A program made the position numbers and the translations under genes. A DNA stretch of 64,000 nt from Lentibacillus sp. Marseille-P4043 (GTDB taxonomy: Bacteria > Bacillota > Bacilli > Bacillales > Amphibacillaceae), in NCBI RefSeq assembly GCF_900258515.1, contig NZ_LT984884.1:3470499-3534498 (forward strand). Reading direction: 5' to 3'. Each line of letters opens with the position of its first letter. Within the stretch, counting starts at the first letter, position 1. Below the pieces are notes generated by a model. That model did not search any database. It had not been told where the DNA came from and worked only from the letters and a program-made list of their open reading frames with translations. Below are positions 8,964 through 15,810 of the stretch, piece by piece.

Positions 8964-8993
8964 AAAAGACTCCTGAATAGCTCAGAAGTCTTT
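8964..8993 (-). terminator. Terminator of the DUF2249 gene
   Basis: On the minus strand, AAGACTTCTGA and TCAGGAGTCTT form an 11-pair stem just after the stop of the gene ending at 9006, followed by TTTT. Confidence 0.7.
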
Positions 8994-9005
8994 CATAAAT
9001 AAAAA

Positions 9006-9239
9006 TCATTTTTTCCCGATTGCTACCCGCCAAAGTGATGGTCCTTCTTCCGTGTATTCCCATGTAAAGGTGTCTTCCCCTCGTTCAATCATTAACTGAT
9101 AGTGTAGTGGTTTTGGATTATGATCATTGGAAAGCTCCATATATTCACCTGACTTTAGACTATCAAATACTTCAAAAATCTTCGGGTGGCGGTGTCTTGG
9201 ATCAATATCTGGCGCATAAATTTTTGTTGTGTATTCCAT
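9006..9239 (-). CDS. DUF2249 protein (copy 1)
   Basis: The 77-residue protein is a single DUF2249 domain. It has the pattern DIDPRHRHPKIFEVFDSLKSG, a central strand, and HNPKPLHYQLMIERG, where the Pro-x-Pro-Leu-His is typical. The family occurs beside hemerythrins, NO reductases and nitrite reductases, and its biochemical role is not known. AGGAGG precedes the ATG. A degenerate Fnr site with correctly spaced TATGAT lies upstream. Two further copies are at 10370 and 10615. Confidence 0.88.
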   Translation of the reverse strand: MEYTTKIYAPDIDPRHRHPKIFEVFDSLKSGEYMELSNDHNPKPLHYQLMIERGEDTFTWEYTEEGPSLWRVAIGKK

Positions 9240-9282
9240 TTTGTTACCTCCTGTTTTTTACCGTATTTTCTGGATCATCTCT

Positions 9283-9325
9283 ATCATAAAGTCTTGCCGA
9301 TTCATACGTTGTGAGGATAAACACC
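9283..9325 (-). promoter_or_regulatory. Candidate Fnr-type promoter of DUF2249 copy 1
   Basis: On the minus strand, GGTGT-TTATCC-TCACA (9325-9310) matches 8 of 10 Fnr consensus positions. Exactly 21 bases later comes TATGAT (9288-9283). The spacing equals that of the stronger sites at 8926, 10273 and 37018, which is the main support. Confidence 0.5.
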
Positions 9326-9332
9326 CTTCAAC

Positions 9333-9373
9333 TATGATTTTTATCACGCTATCATATTCTGTTCACATATAAT
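9333..9373 (+). promoter_or_regulatory. Possible Crp/Fnr site and promoter of the second regulator gene
   Basis: TATGA-TTTTTA-TCACG (9333-9348) matches 8 of 10 Fnr positions and is followed 19 bases later by a perfect TATAAT (9368-9373). The spacing is two bases short of the other sites, so control by the gene's own product or by Fnr is uncertain. Confidence 0.35.
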
Positions 9374-9456
9374 TCGCTAGAACGTGATAGAATGAAGATG
9401 AATCATGTTAGTAAGCCTTTTGTACTAACGATTTACCAATGGAAAGGAGAATAATC

Positions 9457-10149
9457 ATGAACAGCCAATCCGTCCGAGAGCTTCTGCAAAAAGTCCCATT
9501 GTTCAAAGATTTAACCGAATATGAGATGGAGCCTATTGTGGATCTAGCGAAATCACGTATGTATCGACACGGGACACACATTTTCATGCAGGGCGACCCA
9601 TTAACAAATGTCTATTTTATTCGCCAGGGAAAAGTCAAAATATATAAGACAGATTTCCATGGGAAGGAGCAAATCGTCAATGTTCTTCAGCCGGATGATA
9701 TGTTTCCACATCAGGGCTTTTTCCGAAAAGATAGTTATCCGGCACATGCAGAAGTACTGGAGGATGCTATTCTGATCTATATTCCAATTCACTCCTTTGA
9801 AGACTTTCTCATTACGCATCCGGAAATTTGTATAAAATTATTCCGAGTTCTTGGTGACAAAATTGTTGATTTACAAAATAGATTAGAAGAAAAAATTTTG
9901 CATAATACATATGAGCAAATAATTATGCTCTTATTGCGTCTTGCCCGACATTACGGAAAAGAGATAAAGGACAATCAGACACGGATAAATACACATTTTA
10001 CGAACCGGGAACTTGCCAATATGATCGGATCCAGCCGAGAAACAGTTAGTCGCACACTAACACAATTGAAAAAACAACAATTAATAACGACAGATAAAGG
10101 TGGTTATTTTATTCTGCAAGCTAACAAGTTGGAAGATGAATTGTTTTAA
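9457..10149 (+). CDS. Crp/Fnr-family regulator without cysteine cluster
   Basis: The 230-residue protein has a Crp-type sensory barrel (about 10-115, with HGTHIFMQGDPLTNVYFIRQGKVKIY) and a C-terminal HTH (FTNRELANMIGSSRETVSRTLTQLKKQQL). It lacks the Cys pattern of the neighbouring Fnr and has no obvious cyclic-nucleotide phosphate-binding Arg-Ser pair. It may sense something other than oxygen through an Fe-S cluster; NO or haem, as in DNR/NnrR-type proteins, is a guess from context. The ATG at 9457 follows AAAGGAG; the upstream ATG at 9439 has no site. It lies between DUF2249 copies, divergent from the first. Confidence 0.88.
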   Translation: MNSQSVRELLQKVPLFKDLTEYEMEPIVDLAKSRMYRHGTHIFMQGDPLTNVYFIRQGKVKIYKTDFHGKEQIVNVLQPDDMFPHQGFFRKDSYPAHAEVLEDAILIYIPIHSFEDFLITHPEICIKLFRVLGDKIVDLQNRLEEKILHNTYEQIIMLLLRLARHYGKEIKDNQTRINTHFTNRELANMIGSSRETVSRTLTQLKKQQLITTDKGGYFILQANKLEDELF

Positions 10150-10153
10150 CATG

Positions 10154-10196
10154 AACAAGGTACCTCGGATTATCTTCGGGGTGCCTTGTTTTTTTG
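10154..10196 (+). terminator. Terminator of the Crp/Fnr gene
   Basis: AACAAGG-ta-CC... and GG-tg-CCTTGTT form a long stem with a short bulge, followed by seven T, four bases after the stop codon. Confidence 0.88.
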
Positions 10197-10272
10197 TTAG
10201 TTGAAAGATTTTCTATCCAACTACTCCCTATAATGCTTCATGTATTGCTTCCCCTCCCCCTGCTGCTATTAC

Positions 10273-10315
10273 TGTGACACAAATCACTACTTTTCTAATT
10301 GAAAATGATTATCAT
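10273..10315 (+). promoter_or_regulatory. Fnr-type promoter of the DUF2249 operon
   Basis: TGTGA-CACAAA-TCACT (10273-10288) matches 9 of 10 Fnr consensus positions. It is followed after 21 bases by TATCAT (10310-10315), a good -10, so the box centre lies at -41.5 from the expected start near 10322. The geometry matches the radical SAM and haem-copper operon promoters. Confidence 0.8.
10300..10314 (+). promoter_or_regulatory. Fur-box-like sequence over the DUF2249 -10
   Basis: TGAAAATGATTATCA matches the 7-1-7 Fur consensus TGATAATNATTATCA at all but one position. The identical 15-mer precedes the siderophore lipoprotein gene at 26742. It covers the -10 hexamer, so iron-bound Fur would be expected to block the Fnr-type promoter. 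Confidence 0.65.
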
Positions 10316-10369
10316 AAAAATAGAGGCAAACAGAAGCAGTTTCTGTAAATTTGAATGAGGTGATTTTTA

Positions 10370-10618
10370 GTGGATACAAATGAGGTTATCGAATTAGACG
10401 TTCGGGAAGATTTGCGTTTGAAGAAAGAACCTTTTGATAAAATCATGGGAACGGTAAAGCAATTGCAGAAAGGACAATCTTTTATTTTACATGCGCCATT
10501 TAATCCAGTTCCATTGCATGCAGTTTTAAAGCGAAGAGGCTTTGAACATGAAGTGGAAAAAGTGGAGAAAAAGCATTTTAAAGTTACCTATACCAAAAAG
10601 GAGGCAAAGGAAAAATGA
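10370..10618 (+). CDS. DUF2249 protein (copy 2)
   Basis: The 82-residue protein starts at GTG, with GAGGTG nine bases upstream. It has the DUF2249 signatures IELDVREDLRLKKEPFDKI and FNPVPLHAVLKRRGF. The lysine-rich C-terminus ends in the ATGA overlap with the next gene, so the two are translationally coupled. It heads a four-gene operon (DUF2249, DUF2249, polytopic membrane protein, SufT-like) behind an Fnr-type and Fur-like promoter. The molecular role is unknown; the repeated pairing with anaerobic nitrogen-oxide genes suggests a redox or metal-delivery accessory. Confidence 0.88.
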   Translation: MDTNEVIELDVREDLRLKKEPFDKIMGTVKQLQKGQSFILHAPFNPVPLHAVLKRRGFEHEVEKVEKKHFKVTYTKKEAKEK

Positions 10619-10830
10619 TTATTGATAATCGCGGGCTAGAACCACCACAACCAATGATGCGCACATTAAAAGCGTTGGACAAAATGAAAAGCGGACAATC
10701 CTTATCCATTATAAATGACCGTCGTCCCATGTTTTTATATGAAGAATTGAACGATCGCGGCTATCTGCATGAAACAGAAGCCCTAGATGATGGAAGCTTC
10801 AAAATTACGATAACAAAGACTGGTGATTAA
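10615..10830 (+). CDS. DUF2249 protein (copy 3)
   Basis: The 71-residue protein carries the same fold pattern (IIDNRGLEPPQPMMRTLKAL, GQSLSIINDRRPMFLYEELNDRGY). The Pro-x-Pro-Leu-His of the other copies is here RPMFLYEEL, so the conserved His is replaced by Tyr. This divergence between tandem copies may mean a heteromeric pair with one functional site. It overlaps copy 2 by four bases (ATGA) and ends three bases before the next start. Confidence 0.85.
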   Translation: MIIDNRGLEPPQPMMRTLKALDKMKSGQSLSIINDRRPMFLYEELNDRGYLHETEALDDGSFKITITKTGD

Positions 10831-10833
10831 CGT

Positions 10834-12081
10834 ATGATGCCCGGTATGAGCATGAAATCAGACACTAATATAAAACTACCGCTCGCTTTTATTCTGTATG
10901 CATTGGTAGCCTTAGTTGCCGCACAAGTTATTCTTTTATTCCATAATGACCTATTATTAGCGGGGCATTTCCGGATTCCGGATATTTGGATGGGAGCGCA
11001 TTTTCTTCTGTTAGGATATGCCGTCATGATTGCGATGGGAGCTATGTACCAACTTGTTCCTGTCGCCTTCTTAACACCGATTTGGAATCAAACATTTGGC
11101 TATATACAATTTATTTTTACTGCCGTTGGGATAACGATGTTTGCAATACTACTTGGAGTAAAGCCGGATAGTGCAATTTACGGAGGAATCCTCGCCATTA
11201 TCGGCATTATCATGTTTATCATCCAAATGACAAAAACAATTGATAAACAGCAGAAGAAAAATATGATGACCCTTTTTGTTTCTGGTGCAATTATATGTTT
11301 CTTTTTAACAATTGCTGCTGGATTTTTGCTAGCGTGGAATATTGCCTTTGGAGGGGTTGGTAGCTATAACACGATCTTACATTCACACATTGTTCTAGGT
11401 GTGGCGGGATGGTTTACACTGTTGATTTTTGGATTTTCTTATAAACTTGTCCCAATGTTCAGTTTGTCGCATGGATTTTCCATGAAATGGGCTAAACCTG
11501 CATTTTTCACCTATATTGTTGGATTAATCGTTTTGATCGGATCATTTTGGATTGAAAATTCACTTATAACTGGGTTAGGTTGGTTATTACTGCTAGCTGG
11601 ATTTAGCTTCTTTTTCCTTGATATTCGAGAAATCCTGGCAAAGCGAATCAAGAAGAAATTGGATCGCCCATTTTCGTTTTCAATTTTGGCCATTCATATC
11701 GGATTGGGTATCCATGTAGCAGCCTTTATCTTATTTCTTTTTGGTGTAAACGACCAATTGATTTGGAGTTGGTTAATTTTCCTTTATGTGATGGGCTGGA
11801 TCATTTTCAGTATTTTAGGGTATCTGTATAAAATTGTCCCATTCCTTTGGTGGACACACAAATACTCAGATAGGATCGGTAAAGAGGAAGTCCCAACACT
11901 AAAAGAGATGATTAATGAAAAATTAGCGGTTGTCTTATTTATCCTATTTATCATTAGTGTAGTCGGACTGCTAATCGGTGGGTTATTACAAATTGGTGTA
12001 ATTGTACTCATTTTTCAAAGTCTACTCACCGTAACATCACTATTTTACACACTGTCAATTATCCGTGTTCTGCTCGTTTAA
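10834..12081 (+). CDS. Polytopic His-rich membrane protein, haem-copper subunit I/NnrS-like
   Basis: This 415-residue protein has about 11-12 transmembrane helices. Histidines at helix ends recall haem-copper oxidase subunit I or NnrS-type proteins: HNDLLLAGHFRIPDIWMGAHF in helices 1-2 and LHSHIVLGVAGWF in a middle helix. It lacks the HHQ pair for CuB, so an active binuclear centre is unlikely. The N-terminus MMPGMSMKSD is Met-rich. It lies in the operon of DUF2249 proteins and SufT, suggesting a haem- or NO-related membrane role. A weak GGTGA site precedes the start. The exact function is unknown. Confidence 0.8.
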   Translation: MMPGMSMKSDTNIKLPLAFILYALVALVAAQVILLFHNDLLLAGHFRIPDIWMGAHFLLLGYAVMIAMGAMYQLVPVAFLTPIWNQTFGYIQFIFTAVGITMFAILLGVKPDSAIYGGILAIIGIIMFIIQMTKTIDKQQKKNMMTLFVSGAIICFFLTIAAGFLLAWNIAFGGVGSYNTILHSHIVLGVAGWFTLLIFGFSYKLVPMFSLSHGFSMKWAKPAFFTYIVGLIVLIGSFWIENSLITGLGWLLLLAGFSFFFLDIREILAKRIKKKLDRPFSFSILAIHIGLGIHVAAFILFLFGVNDQLIWSWLIFLYVMGWIIFSILGYLYKIVPFLWWTHKYSDRIGKEEVPTLKEMINEKLAVVLFILFIISVVGLLIGGLLQIGVIVLIFQSLLTVTSLFYTLSIIRVLLV

Positions 12082-12103
12082 TTGATGAAAGGAGATTATT
12101 ATT

Positions 12104-12406
12104 ATGTCACTTTTAACAAAAGTTGGTGCATCATTATTTGAAGTTATTGATCCGGAACTTGGTGTTAATATTATGGACTTGGGACTAATTTACGGTATTG
12201 TTTTAGATGACGATGATAATGTCAAGATAAACATGACACTTACAACTCCAGGCTGTCCCATGCATGACAGTATTGCTAAAGGTGTAAAATATCGTGTCAG
12301 TCAAATTGAAGGTGTCGGCGAAATCGACGTTAATCTGGTGTGGGAACCCGCCTGGTCACCTGATAAAATGAGCGATAAAGCAAAAGAAATGCTTGGCTTT
12401 AGATGA
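12104..12406 (+). CDS. SufT-like metal-sulfur cluster assembly protein (DUF59)
   Basis: This 100-residue DUF59/MIP18-family protein has the signatures VIDPELGVNIMDLGLIYGI and MTLTTPGCPMHDSIAKGVKYRV, including the conserved Cys, and ends with VWEPAWSPDKMSDKAKEMLGF. Family members help mature Fe-S proteins. It is the last gene of the DUF2249 operon, with AAAGGAG upstream. A paralogue lies at 14291 on the other strand. Location suggests service to an anaerobic Fe-S enzyme; that is inference. Confidence 0.9.
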   Translation: MSLLTKVGASLFEVIDPELGVNIMDLGLIYGIVLDDDDNVKINMTLTTPGCPMHDSIAKGVKYRVSQIEGVGEIDVNLVWEPAWSPDKMSDKAKEMLGFR

Positions 12407-12426
12407 TAAAAGGTTAGGCTGTTAAA

Positions 12427-12470
12427 AGAGAGTGTTTATGAAAACCCAATTAGTTCATGAAACACTCTCT
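12427..12470. terminator. Bidirectional terminator between convergent genes
   Basis: AGAGAGTGTTT...AAACACTCTCT with further pairing inside forms a long stem between the SufT-like gene (+) and the acetyltransferase gene (-). Confidence 0.75.
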
Positions 12471-12479
12471 ATTGCTGTT

Positions 12480-12989
12480 TTATATTTCATTTAAAAACAA
12501 AACCATATCAACTTCATCAACATATAAATCATTTATTTTCAAAGCCTCTTTTTCAACCCCATAGACTGTAAATCCACATTGCGTATAAAGGGTCTTTGCG
12601 GCTTCATTATTCGAGACAACCGTTAATTGCAATTGTTCTATTCCTAATTCTTTAGCTTTGTTAATGGTTTCCGTCAATAGAGCCCTGCCGATTCCCATAC
12701 CACGGGCATCGGGTGATACGTACATAGCTAATAGATGTGCTTTATGTTTCGTTTTCTTGAACGTTTCAAGTTGCAATGTTACAGTACCTACAAGTTTTTC
12801 CTTTTTAAATGCCCCAAAATGAATACTATTTTTATGTTTAAGTTTAGTGGCTGTTTCATGAATAGGATCTTTCTTACTCATTTCCTCTTCATATGTGGTC
12901 ACAAATGCCTCCGGACTGTCTAATAAAGCCTCTACGCGTAAACTTCTGTACGATTGTGCATCAGCAACATTCAACGTTCTGATATCCAT
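12480..12989 (-). CDS. GNAT-family N-acetyltransferase
   Basis: The 169-residue protein has the acetyl-CoA binding motif A, LAMYVSPDARGMGIGRALLTETINKAKELGI, and motif B, LTVVSNNEAAKTLYTQCGFTVYG. The N-terminus MDIRTLNVADAQSYRSLRVEAL is typical for small-molecule or amino-terminal GNATs. The substrate cannot be told. The ATG at 12989 gives a family-like N-terminus with GGAAGG upstream. It lies downstream of moaD on the same strand with a 25-base gap, possibly as a bystander in the molybdopterin operon. Confidence 0.88.
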   Translation of the reverse strand: MDIRTLNVADAQSYRSLRVEALLDSPEAFVTTYEEEMSKKDPIHETATKLKHKNSIHFGAFKKEKLVGTVTLQLETFKKTKHKAHLLAMYVSPDARGMGIGRALLTETINKAKELGIEQLQLTVVSNNEAAKTLYTQCGFTVYGVEKEALKINDLYVDEVDMVLFLNEI

Positions 12990-13014
12990 CTGGTTTCCAT
13001 CCTTCCCGTCAAAA

Positions 13015-13248
13015 TCAGCCGCCACTTACCGGTGGAATAAACGCCACCACATCACCACTGGAAATCTTGGCATCCTCTGTTGCATATTCCTCATTAATGG
13101 CAACCATTGCATTGTCGATTGTATCAAGTTCATAAGTTTTTAACAGCTTCTCCTTCAGCTCTTTCACTGTAGTGATATTGGCTTCAACAGAGATTTTCTC
13201 CTTGCCAACCACTTCCTGCAACTCGGCAAAAAATAATACATCAATCAT
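13015..13248 (-). CDS. moaD: Molybdopterin synthase small subunit
   Basis: The 77-residue protein has a ubiquitin-like fold and ends in the diagnostic GG (IPPVSGG), which is thiocarboxylated to donate sulfur to precursor Z. Conserved features include FFAELQEVVGKEK and MVAINEEYATEDAKISSGDVVAFIPP. It overlaps the end of moaE by eight bases, indicating translational coupling. MoaD and MoaE together make molybdopterin, needed for nitrate reductase and other Mo enzymes. Confidence 0.93.
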   Translation of the reverse strand: MIDVLFFAELQEVVGKEKISVEANITTVKELKEKLLKTYELDTIDNAMVAINEEYATEDAKISSGDVVAFIPPVSGG

Positions 13249-13714
13249 TGCGCATTTCCTCCTCACTAGGCAATCTGTCTTGATAAGATATCTGTTCTTT
13301 CTGATCACCCATCCACTTTGTCCCATCTTCCCAATGTTCTTTTTTCCAAATCGGCACAATTTCTTTGATTCGTTCAATTGCATACCTGCTTGCTTCAAAG
13401 GAATCATTTCGATGTGGGGTTGAGACAGCGATTGCGACAGCGATATCCGATATTTCCAATCGACCAATTCGATGTACGATAGCCGTTTTAGCATCAGGCC
13501 ATTTTTCGTCAATTTCTGCACCAATTTGCGCAAGCTTCTTCTCTGCCATTGCAACATACGCCTGGTACTCTAAATATAACGTTCGCTTGCCTTTCGTAAA
13601 CTCACGAACGGTTCCAATAAAGGTATTAATTGCCCCGGCCTCAGCACGAACAACTTTGGTGATACAATCATTTAACTGGATTGGTTGATCGGTAATCCAA
13701 AAGTTTCTTTCCAT
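13241..13714 (-). CDS. moaE: Molybdopterin synthase large subunit
   Basis: The 157-residue MoaE has the N-terminal WITDQPIQLNDC and EAGAINTFIGTVREFTKGK region, the central YEAY-like LEYQAYVAMAEKKL, and the late ISDIAVAIAVSTPHRNDSFEASRYAIERIKEIVPIWKKE with the catalytic Lys region. It lies ten bases after mobB and overlaps moaD, so mobB-moaE-moaD is one operon. AAGG lies just before the start. Confidence 0.95.
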   Translation of the reverse strand: MERNFWITDQPIQLNDCITKVVRAEAGAINTFIGTVREFTKGKRTLYLEYQAYVAMAEKKLAQIGAEIDEKWPDAKTAIVHRIGRLEISDIAVAIAVSTPHRNDSFEASRYAIERIKEIVPIWKKEHWEDGTKWMGDQKEQISYQDRLPSEEEMRND

Positions 13715-13724
13715 CCTTACACCT

Positions 13725-14216
13725 TCAGTCTAGTATGTATTCAGCTAGTTGGTTTAAATATGATTCCATTTTGGTAATTGGGAATATTGGATATTTCACA
13801 TTTTCCAGTAAGTTCTCATCCCATGAACCTACTGCGATTATATTGGAAAGCTCGTTTAATAGCGATTCATCTTCTTTTCCTTTTACTAAAACAATTTTAG
13901 GGAAGTCAGCTGTTTTAAATCCTTCTATAAATAAAATATCAATCGCCATTCGTTCATATAAACGGAAAACTTCTTCTATTTTAATATTGCTAAAGATCAA
14001 TTGTGTTGTTGTTTCCCCTTGCACACCACTCATGTAGGAACCTGCAGTATAGTGTTGGTGGCTATCGGTTGTCTTCACCACGTCTGGCTCCCCACCATGT
14101 CCATGATGTTTAAATGAACCAACTTTTTTATTTTGATTGGAAAAATAACGAATAAGCTCGTTCATAACCGTTGTTTTACCGGAATTTTTATAACCGACAA
14201 TTTGGCATATTTTCAT
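13725..14216 (-). CDS. mobB: Molybdopterin-guanine dinucleotide biosynthesis adaptor MobB
   Basis: The 163-residue GTP-binding protein has a P-loop GYKNSGKTT at residues 8-16, a switch-like GSFKHHGHGG, and IDILFIEGFKTADFPKIVLV near the middle. MobB assists MobA in attaching GMP to molybdopterin. It leads the mobB-moaE-moaD set, with GAGGG upstream of the ATG. Other moa/moe genes are not in the window. Confidence 0.93.
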   Translation of the reverse strand: MKICQIVGYKNSGKTTVMNELIRYFSNQNKKVGSFKHHGHGGEPDVVKTTDSHQHYTAGSYMSGVQGETTTQLIFSNIKIEEVFRLYERMAIDILFIEGFKTADFPKIVLVKGKEDESLLNELSNIIAVGSWDENLLENVKYPIFPITKMESYLNQLAEYILD

Positions 14217-14240
14217 GTGTTTCCCTCATTTTAAAAAAAC

Positions 14241-14274
14241 TAAAAAAGGCCGATCCATTACAATGAATCAACCT
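14241..14274 (-). terminator. Terminator of the minus-strand SufT-like gene
   Basis: On the minus strand, AGGTTGATTCA and TGGATCGGCCT pair fully (with G-U pairs) around TTGTAA, followed by TTTTTTAG. Confidence 0.85.
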
Positions 14275-14290
14275 CATTAAAAAATCTTGA

Positions 14291-14602
14291 TCAATCTGGA
14301 ATACCTAACGCGATTTTAGCATAACGTGACATTTTATCTTTGCCCCAAGGTGGATTCCATACGATGTTAACATCTATTTCTTTTATTTCTGGAATATCTG
14401 AAAGTGCACGTTTTATGTCAGCTTCGATATGTGCTGAAAGTGGACAGCCCATAGCTGTAAGTGTCATCGTAACGGTGCAAAGACCAGCATCATCCAAGTC
14501 CACACCATAAATAAGACCAAGATTGACAATATCAATGCCTAGTTCAGGGTCAATAACGTTTTCAAGTGCGCCTAGTATATTATCTTGTAACGCTTCCTCC
14601 AT
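14291..14602 (-). CDS. SufT-like metal-sulfur cluster assembly protein, second copy
   Basis: The 103-residue DUF59 protein has VIDPELGIDIVNLGLIYGVDLD and MTLTAMGCPLSAHIEADIKRAL with the conserved Cys, ending NPPWGKDKMSRYAKIALGIPD. It closely resembles the protein at 12104 but is more like the general housekeeping Bacillus paralogue. GGGAGG precedes the ATG. It stands alone, with its own terminator, next to the molybdopterin genes. Confidence 0.9.
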   Translation of the reverse strand: MEEALQDNILGALENVIDPELGIDIVNLGLIYGVDLDDAGLCTVTMTLTAMGCPLSAHIEADIKRALSDIPEIKEIDVNIVWNPPWGKDKMSRYAKIALGIPD

Positions 14603-14687
14603 GCCTATACCTCCCTAACTATTTCATACTTATATTTAAACATATTTTCCGGTATTTTAAAATGATTTACCTCACACTTTGACCGCT

Positions 14688-15449
14688 TTACAAATGTTTA
14701 TCAAACCATTTTACTGTTTCTAAGATCGCATAGCGGCTCACCTTGTGATCGCGATTTGCCTCCTTAAGAAAACAAATATTTTCTTGATTGGTATACTGAT
14801 GTTTTATGTCGTCATAGAATGTGTAGGAATGATCGAACGGAACAACAGAATCATTTTCCCCATGCCAAAATAATAATGGTCGGCCAGCAAGTTTCTCCGG
14901 TTGCTCAGATAAATCATACGCCTTAATTTCTTCATATAATTGATCAATCTCTTCATCTGTTACCGGTAAATTTCCCATGCGCTTAAAACTGTTCACCAAT
15001 GTTTTGGCATAAGTAGTGATCTTTGGTGAACCCATTAAAACTGCAGCCGCTTTTATCCACGGATACTGGGTTAATGCAGCCGAAGTAGTTATCCCGCCCA
15101 TGCTTGTTCCTGCAATCCCAATGCGTCCATCTAACAAAAGCCCTTCCTGATCAAGTACATCCCTGATTTCTTTTAATTCCTTTACATTTCGCATGACGAT
15201 GTCCCAAAATGAGATCTGCTTTTTTATTGTTGAAATCTCGATTTCACGCTCGCCATGGTATTCGCTGTCTGGTAATACAACACGATATCCTTTCTCAGCT
15301 AACAAATAAGCCAATGGCAAATTATGTTCCTTTGCACTTGTGAAACCATGGAAATATGTAACAACAGGTAACGCCTTTTTCTCTTTTTCTGAATCAACGA
15401 CAACTAATGCCGGAATTGTCTTAAATTCTTTATGATAAATCCCAATCAT
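14688..15449 (-). CDS. yitV: Alpha/beta hydrolase, YitV-like esterase
   Basis: The 253-residue hydrolase has VVTYFHGFTSAKEHNLPLAYLLAEKGYRVVLPD near the N-terminus, the nucleophile elbow GIAGTSMGGITTSAAL, LFWHGENDSVVPFDHS for the Asp, and a late DHKVSRYAI for the His. This is strongly like B. subtilis YitV. The ATG at 15449 has GAGAGGA nine bases upstream. The natural substrate is unknown. It lies near yitU, yitT and yitS relatives, as in B. subtilis, but the strands have been rearranged. Confidence 0.88.
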   Translation of the reverse strand: MIGIYHKEFKTIPALVVVDSEKEKKALPVVTYFHGFTSAKEHNLPLAYLLAEKGYRVVLPDSEYHGEREIEISTIKKQISFWDIVMRNVKELKEIRDVLDQEGLLLDGRIGIAGTSMGGITTSAALTQYPWIKAAAVLMGSPKITTYAKTLVNSFKRMGNLPVTDEEIDQLYEEIKAYDLSEQPEKLAGRPLLFWHGENDSVVPFDHSYTFYDDIKHQYTNQENICFLKEANRDHKVSRYAILETVKWFDKHL

Positions 15450-15516
15450 GTTAAAAGATCCTCTCGTAAAAAATAATGTATAATTTATCATAGTATTAAT
15501 TCCCAGCTTTTTGCAA

Positions 15517-15735
15517 CTAATACTGTATAATAGCTTGGGTATACTTTGAAAAGTCTTCTAAATGATCATCCAGTATTTTTTGTAAAATAGTTAGGTTAAT
15601 TTCTTGATAATCATGAACGGCAATGTTTCTAAAACCGACCATTGCTTTCATTTTTTGGGCAATAGATGAAGTAATAACACCTTCTGTCTGTATAAAGGAC
15701 ATCTCTATTGTTTTTTGAGGTCCTAATTGAACATT
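15517..15735 (-). pseudogene. HepT-type toxin remnant (DUF86), 5' truncated
   Basis: The frame ending at 15517 encodes VGFRNIAVHDYQEINLTIL, which carries the RNx3HxY motif of HepT RNases, preceded by FIQTEGVITSSIAQKM, typical of DUF86. The frame can be read back in register to LGPQKTIEMSF, then hits TGA (about 15741). The N-terminal half of a normal 130-145-residue HepT and any MntA-type antitoxin are absent. A 61-residue product from an ATG at 15702 is possible but would lack most of the domain. I read it as a decayed toxin-antitoxin locus. Confidence 0.65.
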
Positions 15736-15810
15736 TCACACATCTATCATCTTCCCCTTTACTTTCTTGAGATTCGCTTATACACTTAAGGGGAATACGA
15801 GGTGAATTCG

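Noticed and set aside
13015..13557. Long 180-residue version of moaD
   Set aside because: The N-terminal 103 residues are an out-of-frame reading of moaE; MoaD begins at the ATG at 13248 and gives the normal 77-residue protein.
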